A stretch of DNA of 64,000 nucleotides, taken from contig NZ_JAFMSU010000002.1 in assembly GCF_017916365.1 (NCBI RefSeq), positions 372,001 through 436,000 of the forward strand. The letters run 5' to 3'. The translations under genes were made by a program, and so were the position numbers. Under the pieces are notes generated by a model. That model saw nothing but the letters and a program-made list of their open reading frames with translations, was not told the DNA's origin and searched no databases. This document shows positions 8,000 to 16,318 of this stretch, piece after piece. The number at the start of each line of letters is the position of its first letter. Position 1 is the stretch's first letter. The stretch comes from Rufibacter roseolus. Its GTDB lineage: Bacteria; Bacteroidota; Bacteroidia; Cytophagales; Hymenobacteraceae.

Positions 8000-8941
8000 C
8001 TATTTCAACGTGAAAGATGTGGTGCCGATGAGGTAACCGTCGGCGTAGATCTCAATTAGGTGCTTGCCGGTTTTGTATGGGGTGCCTTTGGAGTAGATGA
8101 AGGAAACCTGCTGTTGGGTGTTGTCAAACACGATGTCGCGCTTGGCGGTGTAGAACTGCTCTTTGCCCTCAAACTCAAAGGTGCCGGAACCGGTAGCCAG
8201 GTTGTACAGCGCCGATCCGTCTGGCTCAATAAGGCGCATAAGGATCTCTTTGCTTTCTTTGGGGGCCACTTCGTTCTTGCCTAACCGGAACGAAAGCTTG
8301 ATTTTGTCTACGCGCTTGGCTTTGTATTCTTCTTCGGTGTCTTCTTTCTCTTTGCCCTTGGCGTTAATGACAGAAACCATGATGTTCTGGGCTTCCAGTT
8401 TAGAGGCCAAGCTCACTTTTTCCTCCAGGGCTTTTTTGTCGGTGGCCAGGGTGGTGATGGAATCGGTGAGTTTGTTTTGGGTGGTTTTCAGGCCTTTTAC
8501 CTCGGTGAACAGCTCTTCATTGTCATCGTGGAGTTTGGCCACTTCTTCATCTTTCTTTTTAAGCGCCAGTTCCAGGCTTTGGGCCTTCTGCTGGAAGCGT
8601 CTCTGGTCGGCTACGGTGAAAGAGCTGTTTCTGAACGAGCGGAGCTGCGCCAGGTCTGCGTTGATGGCCGCGATCCTTGACTCCAGGGAGTCGTTGGTGA
8701 TGCCCATGGCGCTCAGTTCGGCGCTTTGCTTCTCATAGCTAGCCTTCAGGTCTTCGTAGACTTTGATCTGGTTCTCCAGCTCTGTGCTCTTTACTTTGAT
8801 AATTTCCTTCTGCTCCTCGTTTTCCTGGGTTTTCTGTTGCTGCATGTAAATAAGGATACCGTTAATGCTGAGCAGCACAATGATGAGGCCTACTACTAAC
8901 AGTTTGCGGTTGCTATCCTTTTCGGGTGTTTCAGTCGACAT
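8000..8941 (-). CDS. Membrane-anchored coiled-coil protein, function unknown
   Basis: The 313 residues contain one N-terminal membrane helix (about 14-32, LLVVGLIIVLLSINGILIY) and a long heptad-rich Glu/Lys/Leu/Gln coiled coil (about 35-195). A compact C-terminal beta-type domain of about 110 residues follows (KIKLSFRLGKNEVAPKESKEI... TGKHLIEIYADGYLIGTTSFTLK). The arrangement puts the coiled coil and the C-terminal domain in the periplasm. The type is common in Cytophagales and often mislabelled SMC-like because of the coiled coil; no SMC ATPase motif is present. It has its own strong promoter and is transcribed alone. Confidence 0.8.
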   Translation of the reverse strand: MSTETPEKDSNRKLLVVGLIIVLLSINGILIYMQQQKTQENEEQKEIIKVKSTELENQIKVYEDLKASYEKQSAELSAMGITNDSLESRIAAINADLAQLRSFRNSSFTVADQRRFQQKAQSLELALKKKDEEVAKLHDDNEELFTEVKGLKTTQNKLTDSITTLATDKKALEEKVSLASKLEAQNIMVSVINAKGKEKEDTEEEYKAKRVDKIKLSFRLGKNEVAPKESKEILMRLIEPDGSALYNLATGSGTFEFEGKEQFYTAKRDIVFDNTQQQVSFIYSKGTPYKTGKHLIEIYADGYLIGTTSFTLK

Positions 8942-8987
8942 AGCGGATGAAGGTGGTTTAGGGTTTTTAAGGCACTACCTATTCTTA

Positions 8988-9018
8988 CAAAAATACGTTT
9001 TCATCTATCCTTTGCAAA
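8988..9018 (-). promoter_or_regulatory. Promoter of the coiled-coil gene
   Basis: On the minus strand TTTG (9015-9018), a 19-base spacer and TATTTTTG (8988-8995): an exact match to the Bacteroidetes primary-sigma consensus, about 47 bases before the ATG. Confidence 0.82.
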
Positions 9019-9046
9019 TAAGAGGGTAAAATACTTACTTCCGGGC

Positions 9047-9664
9047 ATGAGTGAAAAAGACAATTTAGACCACGCGTATTGGGAGCAAAGGTATAGGCAG
9101 AATAACACCCAATGGGATGTAGGCGATATCACCCCGCCAATAAAGTCCTATATTGACCAACTGCCGGATAAGGGTATCCGTATCCTGGTGCCGGGCGGCG
9201 GCAACGGCTACGAAGCCGAGTACCTGCACCAGAAGGGTTTCTCCAATGTCTTCCTCCTTGATTTCGCGGCATCACCGCTGGCCAACTTTCAGGCTCGGGT
9301 ACCGTCTTTTCCTTCAGACCATTTACTGCAGGAGGATTTCTTTCATTTAACGCCGGGCCAGTATGATCTGGTATTGGAGCAGACGTTCTTTTGCGCCCTG
9401 CCCAGAGAAATGCGCGCCAGTTATGCCCGCCAGGTTTTCGATGTGCTTAAGCCGCAGGGCAGGTTGGCTGGGGTCCTTTTCTCCGAGGAATTCCAGAACC
9501 CTGGTCCGCCGTTCGGGGGCTCGGCCATGGAGTACCAGGCGTACTTTGAGCCGTATTTCCAGTTCCTACGCTTTGAGCCTTGCCTCAATTCCATCAAGCC
9601 ACGGCAGGGAAGGGAGTTGTTTATAGAATTGGAGCGCCGACCCAGGCCGCAGTTTATCGCGTAG
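9047..9664 (+). CDS. TPMT-type SAM-dependent methyltransferase
   Basis: The 205 residues belong to the thiopurine S-methyltransferase-like branch of class I methyltransferases. The signatures are YWEQRYRQNNTQWDVG at the N terminus (the W-D-x-G substrate/SAM loop), RILVPGGGNGYEAEYL (SAM motif I, with the VPGxG typical of this family rather than LDxGxG), FLLDFA, and LVLEQTFFCALP. Natural substrates of bacterial TPMT-like enzymes are often thiol, selenium or tellurium compounds, but none can be assigned here. It is a single gene, divergent from the coiled-coil gene. Confidence 0.88.
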   Translation: MSEKDNLDHAYWEQRYRQNNTQWDVGDITPPIKSYIDQLPDKGIRILVPGGGNGYEAEYLHQKGFSNVFLLDFAASPLANFQARVPSFPSDHLLQEDFFHLTPGQYDLVLEQTFFCALPREMRASYARQVFDVLKPQGRLAGVLFSEEFQNPGPPFGGSAMEYQAYFEPYFQFLRFEPCLNSIKPRQGRELFIELERRPRPQFIA

Positions 9665-9834
9665 AATTCTGTACTTTTGAGCCGAATGGATCATCAGGCC
9701 GTAGCATCCAGATAGTTGGCGAAACTATCTAATATGTTTTGGGCCCGATTTTATTAAATCAACCCCAAAAGGATCTTTCTGTATTTGTTGAGTACTTCTA
9801 GAAGCTAATTCTCAAGACCTATTCTTTTTACCAT

Positions 9835-10647
9835 ATGACGATTAACATTCCCAAACTAAAGCATACAGAGTCGGGCAACTTCTTTTTAATGGCCGGCCCT
9901 TGCGCCATTGAAGGCGAGGAAATGGCCATGGGCATTGCCGAGGAGCTGGTCCGGATCTCTGACCGCCTGCAGATTCCCCTGATTTTCAAGGGATCTTACC
10001 GCAAGGCTAACCGCTCCAGAAAAGACTCTTTCACCGGCATCGGTGACGAGAAAGCCCTGAAGATCCTGGCCAAAGTGGGCGAAACTTTCGGTATCCCCAC
10101 GGTAACGGATATCCACGAGACCCACGAGGCTGCCATGGCCGCCGAGTACGTAGATGTGCTGCAGATCCCGGCTTTCCTGTGCCGCCAGACCGATCTGCTC
10201 ATCGCGGCGGCCCAGACCGGCAAAGTGGTGAACATCAAGAAAGGTCAGTTCCTGTCAGGGGAGTCCATGAAGTTTGCCGTGGAGAAGATCCAGGAATCCG
10301 GCAATCCCAATGTGATCCTGACGGATCGGGGCAATTCCTTCGGGTATTCAGACTTGGTAGTGGATTTCCGCAACATCACCATCATGCGTGGAAACCAGGT
10401 GCCGGTGGTAATGGACGTGACCCATTCGTTGCAGCAACCCAACCAGTCCTCAGGGGTAACCGGCGGCCGCCCAGCCTTGATTGAGACTATCGCCAAAGCC
10501 GCCATTGCGGTAGGCGCCGATGGTCTGTTCATTGAGACCCACCCAGAGCCGCTCACTGCCCGCTCAGACGGAGCTAACATGCTGCCTCTAGCCGAGTTGG
10601 AAGGCCTGATGCGCCAGCTTATCAGAATTAGAGAAGCTATTCGTTAG
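9835..10647 (+). CDS. kdsA: 3-deoxy-8-phosphooctulonate synthase (KDO-8-P synthase)
   Basis: Condenses arabinose-5-phosphate and phosphoenolpyruvate to KDO-8-phosphate for the lipopolysaccharide inner core. The 270 residues fit the family. Recognisable blocks are MAGPCAIEGEE, FKGSYRKANRSRKDSF, VTDIHE, DVLQIPAFLCRQTDLL, NIKKGQFLSGESM, DRGNSFGYSDLVVDFR, DVTHSLQQPN and FIETHPEP. The CAIE segment and the Asn in KANRS suit the KDO8P rather than the DAH7P group. The organism therefore probably makes KDO-containing LPS. It is monocistronic and followed by a dispersed hairpin. Confidence 0.97.
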   Translation: MTINIPKLKHTESGNFFLMAGPCAIEGEEMAMGIAEELVRISDRLQIPLIFKGSYRKANRSRKDSFTGIGDEKALKILAKVGETFGIPTVTDIHETHEAAMAAEYVDVLQIPAFLCRQTDLLIAAAQTGKVVNIKKGQFLSGESMKFAVEKIQESGNPNVILTDRGNSFGYSDLVVDFRNITIMRGNQVPVVMDVTHSLQQPNQSSGVTGGRPALIETIAKAAIAVGADGLFIETHPEPLTARSDGANMLPLAELEGLMRQLIRIREAIR

Positions 10648-10676
10648 AAAAGAGGATACCCCCGGCGAGAATAAGA

Positions 10677-10724
10677 AAACCTGTTTAGGGCTGTTTTGCA
10701 GAAATCAGCTTCTAAACGGGTTTT
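10677..10724. terminator. Dispersed hairpin element (copy 3)
   Basis: AAACCTGTTTAGGGCTG opposite CAGCTTCTAAACGGGTTT with a TTTTGCAGAAAT centre. It lies between convergent kdsA and a methyltransferase gene, with T tracts on both sides. Confidence 0.75.
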
Positions 10725-10744
10725 TGATTTTTATAATAAGCGAA

Positions 10745-11515
10745 TCAGAACCTTAAGGTGAAATGCTGTTTGGGTTGGTTTGTCCGGAAGAAAACCAAGC
10801 CTAGGTAAAAAAGGTCTACAGTGACCAGTACCTGCGGGTGCTGCTTTATTTTTTGCCAGGCCTGAGCCATCTCGCCTGACCAGTAGATGTCATCCAGGAC
10901 AAAGACGCTGCCTTCGTGGGCTTTGGCAAGGCAATCTTCAAAGTACCGCACGGTAGGCTCGTACCGATGATTTCCGTCAAAGAATACAAAATCCACTTTG
11001 TCCAGGCTGGCTAAGGTTTGGGAAAGCGTCACATCCAAATTGCCCTCTACCAGTTTTACCTTCTCCAGTCCAAGCTTTTTGAAGTTTTTCCGGGCCTCCG
11101 CGGCAATGGCAGGGCAGCCCTCAAAGGTATACAGGTCAGCAGTTTTACGGGCCAGGCCCAGATAGCTGGTAGTCAGCCCCAAAGAAGTGCCCAGCTCCAG
11201 AATGGTGGCGGGTTTGAAGTGGTTGGCCAGCCGGAACAGCAACTGCCCTAGCCGCGCAGGCTTGGCGGCGGTGCGGGCAATATCGGCTATCTTCCGCTGG
11301 CGGGTAGCGCTGGTGTGGGAACCGGCGCCAAAGTCGGTGACCTGCAGCACCGTCTGGTTTTGCAGCAAATCCTCGCGCAGGCTTTCCACGGCGTCATAGG
11401 CAGGGAAATGCCCCTCGTGATGGATGATGTGACAATAGAGGTTGAAAACGAAAGGGGAGTGCAGACCATGCGCATTCCCTGAACGCCACCAGAAGGAGGC
11501 GTACCTGTAGATCAT
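10745..11515 (-). CDS. Class I SAM-dependent methyltransferase
   Basis: The 256 residues start at the ATG giving MIYRYASFWWRSG; a TTG five codons upstream is less likely. SAM-binding motif I is ILELGTSLGLTTSYL, motif II carries LYTFEG, and VDFVFFDGNHRYEPT with FVLDDIYWS resembles the metal-dependent O-methyltransferase/Methyltransf_24 group. The N terminus (FWWRSGNAHGLHSPFVFNLY) is a conserved mark of a Bacteroidetes family whose substrate is unknown. It ends convergent with kdsA; apaG lies just upstream (gap 29) in the same direction, so the two may be co-transcribed. Confidence 0.85.
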   Translation of the reverse strand: MIYRYASFWWRSGNAHGLHSPFVFNLYCHIIHHEGHFPAYDAVESLREDLLQNQTVLQVTDFGAGSHTSATRQRKIADIARTAAKPARLGQLLFRLANHFKPATILELGTSLGLTTSYLGLARKTADLYTFEGCPAIAAEARKNFKKLGLEKVKLVEGNLDVTLSQTLASLDKVDFVFFDGNHRYEPTVRYFEDCLAKAHEGSVFVLDDIYWSGEMAQAWQKIKQHPQVLVTVDLFYLGLVFFRTNQPKQHFTLRF

Positions 11516-11544
11516 GGCGGCGTGCTGCAAAGCCAGAAGCGGGA

Positions 11545-11931
11545 TTAGTTTAACTTATAAGGAATAATGAGGGTGAACTCCGGGATGGTCACGTAGAACT
11601 GCCGGCCGTCTACCAGCCGCTCCATGAGGTAAGTACCCGCCATTTTCCCGATGCTGGTTTTGAGGTTACAGCCCGAAACGTATTGGTGGCTCTCGCCGGG
11701 TTCCAGCACCGGTTGCTGGCCTACCACACCTTCACCCTCCACCTCGCGTACCTCGTTGTTGGAATCAAATATGTGCCAGTGGCGGCGTAATAACTTTACC
11801 GTAAATTCGCTGTTGTTCTGGATAGTGATCCTGTAGGCGAAGACAAAGTGCTGCTGGGCCGGACTGGAATAGTCAGGGAGATAATTTGTCGTGACGTTGA
11901 CAGTGACTCCTTGGGTTGTTTTCGTATCCAT
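11545..11931 (-). CDS. apaG: ApaG family protein
   Basis: ApaG is a small fibronectin-III-like single-domain protein. Its loss in enteric bacteria alters Co2+ sensitivity and Mg2+ efflux, but the biochemical role is unresolved. The 128 residues contain the family blocks FVFAYRITIQNNS, VKLLRRHWHIFDSN, VEGEGVVGQQPVLEPGESHQY and GTYLMERLVDG. It has no signal peptide. It is divergent from ung with about 106 bases between them. Confidence 0.95.
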   Translation of the reverse strand: MDTKTTQGVTVNVTTNYLPDYSSPAQQHFVFAYRITIQNNSEFTVKLLRRHWHIFDSNNEVREVEGEGVVGQQPVLEPGESHQYVSGCNLKTSIGKMAGTYLMERLVDGRQFYVTIPEFTLIIPYKLN

Positions 11932-12037
11932 GCGTGCCTTATTTTGGTATATTGGGAACAGGCTTTCTGGCCATTTAGTTTGACCAGCCGGATTCTAAAG
12001 TAAAAATACGCAAAAACCGTTAACCTATACCTCCCTT

Positions 12038-12700
12038 ATGCAGGTAAAAATTGAAAGTAGCTGGCAACAGGTACTCCATGATGAGTTTGAGAAACCCTAT
12101 TTCCAGAACCTGATTGAGTTTGTGAAATCGGAATATAGTACTACAGAAGTATATCCGCCGGGCAAGCAGATTTTCCATGCCTTTGACGAATGCCCCTTCG
12201 ACCAGGTGCGCGTGGTCATCCTGGGCCAGGACCCGTACCATGGCCCGCGGCAAGCCAACGGACTTGCTTTCTCAGTGGCTGAAGGAATCAGAACGCCACC
12301 TTCTTTATTGAACATATTTAAAGAGATAGAGGCAGACCTTGGTAAACCCATTCCGCGCTCGGGGAATCTGGAGCGCTGGGCAGAGCAGGGGGTATTGCTG
12401 CTGAACGCCACGCTCACGGTACGTGCGCACCAGGCCGGGTCCCACCAGAAGAAAGGCTGGGAAGAGTTCACCGATGCCGTTATCAAGAAAGTCTCTGACT
12501 TGAAAGAAAATGTGGTGTTCCTGTTGTGGGGCGCCTACGCGCAAAAGAAAGGTCTCATCATTGATGAGAAAAAGCACCTGGTGTTAAAGGCAGCCCACCC
12601 ATCACCTTTCGCCGCTGACAAGGGTTTCTTTGGGACGAGCCATTTTAGTAAAGCCAACGCCTATCTGCGGGAGCACGGCCTACCTGAGATTGACTGGTAA
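12038..12700 (+). CDS. ung: Uracil-DNA glycosylase (family 1)
   Basis: Removes uracil from DNA at the start of base-excision repair. The 220 residues have the water-activating motif VVILGQDPYHGPRQANGLAFSV (Asp near residue 66) and the Leu-intercalation/His motif HPSPFAADKGFFGTSHFSKAN, plus LLLNATLTVRAHQAGSH and FLLWGAYAQKK. All catalytic residues are present. It is monocistronic and ends at a dispersed hairpin. Confidence 0.97.
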   Translation: MQVKIESSWQQVLHDEFEKPYFQNLIEFVKSEYSTTEVYPPGKQIFHAFDECPFDQVRVVILGQDPYHGPRQANGLAFSVAEGIRTPPSLLNIFKEIEADLGKPIPRSGNLERWAEQGVLLLNATLTVRAHQAGSHQKKGWEEFTDAVIKKVSDLKENVVFLLWGAYAQKKGLIIDEKKHLVLKAAHPSPFAADKGFFGTSHFSKANAYLREHGLPEIDW

Positions 12701-12705
12701 AAGCT

Positions 12706-12755
12706 AAGCCTGTTTTCAGGCTGATTTTTGCAAATCAGCCTGAAAACAGGCTTTT
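12706..12755. terminator. Dispersed hairpin element (copy 4)
   Basis: AAGCCTGTTTTCAGGCTGAT opposite ATCAGCCTGAAAACAGGCTT. A nearly perfect stem of more than 20 pairs follows the ung stop by 6 bases. It lies between convergent genes and suits both as terminator. Confidence 0.85.
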
Positions 12756-12824
12756 GAGTTTGATCCAAACTGGTCTCTCGCAAACACCTCAGACCCCAAA
12801 CTTTGACCGCAGCTTTAGGGTCTG

Positions 12825-13547
12825 CTACTTGATAGCGCCAAAAGCTGCAAAGCAAGCGTTTTTGTGCAGAATCTCGGTGTGTTTGAATCCTACTCTGCGT
12901 AAGAGGTCAAGTTGAAAGGTGACTGAGCGCGGGGAATCTTCTTTTTCAATGTAGGCCAGCACATGGTCTCTGTAGTCTTCTCCGCCTACACCCGTTAAGT
13001 AATCTGCATAGCGGCTCCAGAAAAGTTGGTGGATACCAGGATCATCATGCACTACCAGGTCTGAAATCCAGAAGGAGCCACCGGGGGTGAGCAAGTTGTA
13101 GAGTTTCTGGAATACAGCTTCCCACTCGGCCTCCTCCCTCAGGTGATGGAGTACGGCCCCAGCCAGAATGATGTCAAAACGTTCCTCTTGCAGGTTTACT
13201 TCTCTGATATCTCCCTGAATCGTTGTTATTTCCCCCTTTGTTTCTGGCTTAACCCGTTGTTGTGCCCTTTCCAGCATTGGGTAACTGAGGTCCAGCAGCG
13301 TACAGTTGAGATCTGGTATTCTGGAGAGCATTTTCAGGGTGAAATTACCGGCGCCGCAACCAAGGTCCAGCAGATGGGTTGCCTTTGGGGTGGCATACTG
13401 GGCAGCGGCCGTCATTAGTTCCAGACAGAGCGGGGCGTCAATGGTGGAGAGTTGCCCCGTGTCTAAGTTGGAGAAGCGATCTACATCCTGGTTGAATCTT
13501 TCCTCTATCTCTTTCGGGGAGGATTTTTCATGTAATGCTATGGTCAT
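12825..13547 (-). CDS. Class I SAM-dependent methyltransferase
   Basis: The 240 residues have a complete Rossmann methyltransferase core: motif I LLDLGCGAGNFTLKML, acidic loop CTLLDLSYPML, TTIQGDIREV, and FDIILAGAVLHHLREEAEW with a downstream FWISDLVVHDD. The layout resembles the small-molecule Methyltransf_11/25 group (tRNA CmoA- or ubiquinone-type fold). The substrate is not identifiable. It is a single gene convergent with ung. Confidence 0.85.
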   Translation of the reverse strand: MTIALHEKSSPKEIEERFNQDVDRFSNLDTGQLSTIDAPLCLELMTAAAQYATPKATHLLDLGCGAGNFTLKMLSRIPDLNCTLLDLSYPMLERAQQRVKPETKGEITTIQGDIREVNLQEERFDIILAGAVLHHLREEAEWEAVFQKLYNLLTPGGSFWISDLVVHDDPGIHQLFWSRYADYLTGVGGEDYRDHVLAYIEKEDSPRSVTFQLDLLRRVGFKHTEILHKNACFAAFGAIK

Positions 13548-13620
13548 CGCAGAAGATTTGAATGGTACAGCTGATTATAGTATACCAGTACAATCTACAA
13601 TTTTCAAGCTATAAAGAGCA

Positions 13621-13660
13621 CCGTTTCTCTCCTTGTTTCTAAAAATCAGCCCTAAAACGG
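13621..13660. repeat. Dispersed hairpin element (copy 5, degenerate)
   Basis: CCGTTTCTCTCC ... AAAATCAGCCCTAAAACGG. The right arm is good and the left arm decayed. Lies upstream of a methyltransferase and downstream of the lepB operon. Confidence 0.55.
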
Positions 13661-13728
13661 AATGCCCAACTTAGGTGAACCGCCAATGAGGGAAAAGTTG
13701 GATAAACCAGTAAGAAAGGTGCCAAAGA

Positions 13729-13779
13729 AAAACCCCTCCTTAAGCACTCAATTGTTGAGATCACTTTAGGAGGGGTTTT
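13729..13779. terminator. lepB operon terminator
   Basis: AAAACCCCTCCT and AGGAGGGGTTTT, 16-base arms with one mismatch, 45 bases past the lepB stop. Confidence 0.88.
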
Positions 13780-13823
13780 CAATTCAGGGTTACTTTATTT
13801 CAATAATCCCAAAGGTTAATGAG

Positions 13824-14930
13824 TTATTCAATGCCTTTGAAGATGCGGCTCCAGCGGATTTTGTTGAACAGGGTCTCTGTAGGGTCAGCAGACATCCAGA
13901 TCAGGACGGCCTTTCCTACCACGTGGTCCTCGGGCACAAAACCCCAGTAGCGGGAGTCTTCAGAGTTGTGGCGGTTATCGCCCATCATCCAGTAGTAATT
14001 CTGCTGGAAGGTGTATTTTTTGATCTCTTGGCCTTTGATCAGGATTTTGTCATCTGAGACAGTCACTTCATCTTTGCCAAAACCTTCGTATTTCCTGATG
14101 GCCATCTCGTAAAAAGGAATGGTCTGAGGGGTGATGTTCACCGTCATGCCTTTCTTGGGGATGATAAAAGGGCCGAAGTTGTCTTTGTTGTAAGGGTACA
14201 TAGACGGCTTGAACGGGAAAACATCTGCCCGCACAGAGCCAATGCTGTCTTTGTACAAAACCACTTCTTTGATGAAGTCAAAGCCTTTGAGTTTGGCCGC
14301 CGTTGCCGGGGTGGTATGCACAACGTAACCCACGCCCCCGAAAGCCTCCTGCACATCTGTGATGTCGTTCTCCTTGAAAAACTTCTCGTTGATGGGCGTG
14401 GTGGTAAGCAGACCGTAGGCGTACTGCACTCTTTCCGGCTCAGGTACCAGTTGGTCATTAATGTACACCTGCATGTCCTTCATCTGGATCTTATCGCCGG
14501 CAATACCAATGCAGCGTTTAATGTAATTCATCCGGAGGTCAGTGGGGTGGGCCACATCGGCAGGCCAGTTGAACACCACCACGTCATTGTTCTTCACGGT
14601 GGAAAAACCGGGCAGGCGGTAAGATTTCAGCTGGATGGCATCTGAGTAGGAGGGAATGTTGGTGCCCCAGATGGTTTGGTGCGTCAAGGGCACCTGCAAC
14701 GGTGTGATAGGCGTGCGAGGCCCGTAGTGCAGTTTGCTCACGAAGAGATAGTCTCCCACCAGCAAAGACTTCTCCATGGACGGCGTAGGAATGGTGTAGG
14801 CCTCAAAGGTAGCCCACCTGATTAAGGTGGCCGCTACAACGGCAAAAAGAATGGCGTCTCCCCATTCTCTAAAAAAGCCTTTCTTCTGTTTGGGCTTGGT
14901 TTCTTTCTTGGTCCAGAATCGGATACTCAT
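13824..14930 (-). CDS. lepB: Signal peptidase I
   Basis: Membrane serine protease that removes signal peptides from exported proteins. The 368 residues are long compared with short Gram-positive forms but usual for Bacteroidetes. One membrane segment lies near residues 22-40, then the catalytic Ser block YTIPTPSMEKSLLVGDYLFVSK. The general-base Lys block MNYIKRCIGIAGDKIQ and the box MMGDNRHNSEDSRYWGFVPEDHVVGKA follow. The middle insertion of about 120 residues is typical of the phylum. It is the last gene of the minus-strand operon, 10 bases after dapB. Confidence 0.96.
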   Translation of the reverse strand: MSIRFWTKKETKPKQKKGFFREWGDAILFAVVAATLIRWATFEAYTIPTPSMEKSLLVGDYLFVSKLHYGPRTPITPLQVPLTHQTIWGTNIPSYSDAIQLKSYRLPGFSTVKNNDVVVFNWPADVAHPTDLRMNYIKRCIGIAGDKIQMKDMQVYINDQLVPEPERVQYAYGLLTTTPINEKFFKENDITDVQEAFGGVGYVVHTTPATAAKLKGFDFIKEVVLYKDSIGSVRADVFPFKPSMYPYNKDNFGPFIIPKKGMTVNITPQTIPFYEMAIRKYEGFGKDEVTVSDDKILIKGQEIKKYTFQQNYYWMMGDNRHNSEDSRYWGFVPEDHVVGKAVLIWMSADPTETLFNKIRWSRIFKGIE

Positions 14931-14940
14931 GTAATCAAGG

Positions 14941-15660
14941 TTAGAGTTGTAGCAGATCAGTCATGCCGTAAATACCTGGCTGGCGACCGGGCAACCACTC
15001 AGCGGCCAAAAGAGCGCCAGAGGCAAATCCTTCCCTGCTGTGGGCAATGTGGTGTAACTCAAAGGTATCGTTTTCTGAGGTGTATTGCACAATATGTGTT
15101 CCTACAACTTCACCTTCGCGTTCAGAGACCACACCCAATAAGTTAGGTTCCTGTGACACGTCATTGATCCAACCCTGTTTCTCTGGAAAGTGCTTCAGAA
15201 TACCATCGGCAATGGAAAGCGCGGTTCCGCTGGGTTTGTCCAGCTTGTGCACGTGGTGAATCTCCTTTACCTGTACGTTATACTCTGGGTACTGCTGCAT
15301 TTTCTGGGCCACGTACTCGTTGAAGTGGAAGAAAAGGTTCACGCCCACGCTGAAGTTGGAGGCGTAGAAAAGCGTACCCTGCAGTTCCTGGCATTTGGCT
15401 TTCACCTGTGGCAGATGCTGCAACCAACCGGTGGTGCCTACTACCACCGGAATTTTTTTCTCAAAGCAAGTGAGGATATTGCCCAAGGCCGCGTCTGGGC
15501 TGGTGAATTCAATAGCCACGTCTACCTGGTCTGCGGTATAGCCAGAAAGTTTATCGGCGTCATGTACGGTGAGAGCTCCTACTATTTCATGGCCTTTGGC
15601 TACAGCAAGGCGCTCAATAGTTTGGCCCATTTTGCCGTAGCCAATGAGTAATATGCGCAT
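14941..15660 (-). CDS. dapB: 4-hydroxy-tetrahydrodipicolinate reductase
   Basis: NAD(P)H-dependent step of lysine/diaminopimelate synthesis, supplying cell-wall precursor. The 239 residues are slightly shorter than enteric DapB (about 270), as usual in Bacteroidetes. Visible motifs are the nucleotide-binding MRILLIGYGKMGQTIE, VAIEFTSPDAAL, VVGTTGW, ASNFSVGVNLFF, EIHHVHKLDKPSGTALSIA and AHSREGFASGAL. It sits 3 bases after the DUF5683 gene and 10 before lepB. Confidence 0.96.
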   Translation of the reverse strand: MRILLIGYGKMGQTIERLAVAKGHEIVGALTVHDADKLSGYTADQVDVAIEFTSPDAALGNILTCFEKKIPVVVGTTGWLQHLPQVKAKCQELQGTLFYASNFSVGVNLFFHFNEYVAQKMQQYPEYNVQVKEIHHVHKLDKPSGTALSIADGILKHFPEKQGWINDVSQEPNLLGVVSEREGEVVGTHIVQYTSENDTFELHHIAHSREGFASGALLAAEWLPGRQPGIYGMTDLLQL

Positions 15661-15663
15661 AGT

Positions 15664-16317
15664 TTATTTAAGGTTCAGTTGGAGGGTAAGGCCTGCCGAG
15701 TAGGAGGTGGTACCGCCCATGTGCTGAAGATTGGGTTTTAATTGAAGGGAAAGCTCCTCGCTTACGTCAAAGGCTTTGAGGTGGGCATCTACGTGCGCCT
15801 CCATAATGTTCAGGCCCCAGGCCACAACCCCCAGGATGATGTCCAGGTCACGGTACTTCCGGAAGAAATCGCGGGAGCGACGCAGGTTAAGGGTGCCCTG
15901 GTTATTGGCCAAGTCTGCCGAATACACACCGGTGGTGTTGGCGTAAGCATCTACGGTGGTGGAGTCACCGTCCAGCCTTATCCGCAGTGCCTTGGCAAAG
16001 TCCTGGTACTTGCGGTTGTTGTCATAGATGAAGAACCCAATGACCCCACCGGCGGCGTACACCAAAGGAATTTTCCAGTAACTTTTATTGTAGGCCTGGC
16101 CCAGGCCGGGCAGCACCGCAGAATAGAATGCGGCTTTGGCAGGGCGGCTCCATTGGCTGATGGGTTTCCATTTCCGGGTGGTATCTGGCGCCTCCACCGC
16201 TGCCGGGGTAGCCACCCGGGCGGAGTCTGCCCCGGTGGTCACCACCTGCGCGGTGCTGGTGAGGCTAGTGCCTAAAGAAATACCCACAAAGAGAAACAGG
16301 GCCGCGAGCTGCCGCAT
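15664..16317 (-). CDS. DUF5683 family exported protein
   Basis: The 217 residues begin with a signal peptide (cleavage near TSTAQ), followed by a Pro-rich linker and the block WSRPAKAAFYSAVLPGLGQAYNKSYWKIPLVYAAGGVIGFFIYDNNRKYQ. That block contains one or two membrane-like hydrophobic stretches. This family is found between parB and dapB in many Bacteroidetes (family context from memory). Its role is unknown; a cell-envelope place is likely. Gaps to both neighbours are 1-3 bases, so it is translated in the same operon. Confidence 0.85.
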   Translation of the reverse strand: MRQLAALFLFVGISLGTSLTSTAQVVTTGADSARVATPAAVEAPDTTRKWKPISQWSRPAKAAFYSAVLPGLGQAYNKSYWKIPLVYAAGGVIGFFIYDNNRKYQDFAKALRIRLDGDSTTVDAYANTTGVYSADLANNQGTLNLRRSRDFFRKYRDLDIILGVVAWGLNIMEAHVDAHLKAFDVSEELSLQLKPNLQHMGGTTSYSAGLTLQLNLK

Positions 16318-16318
16318 G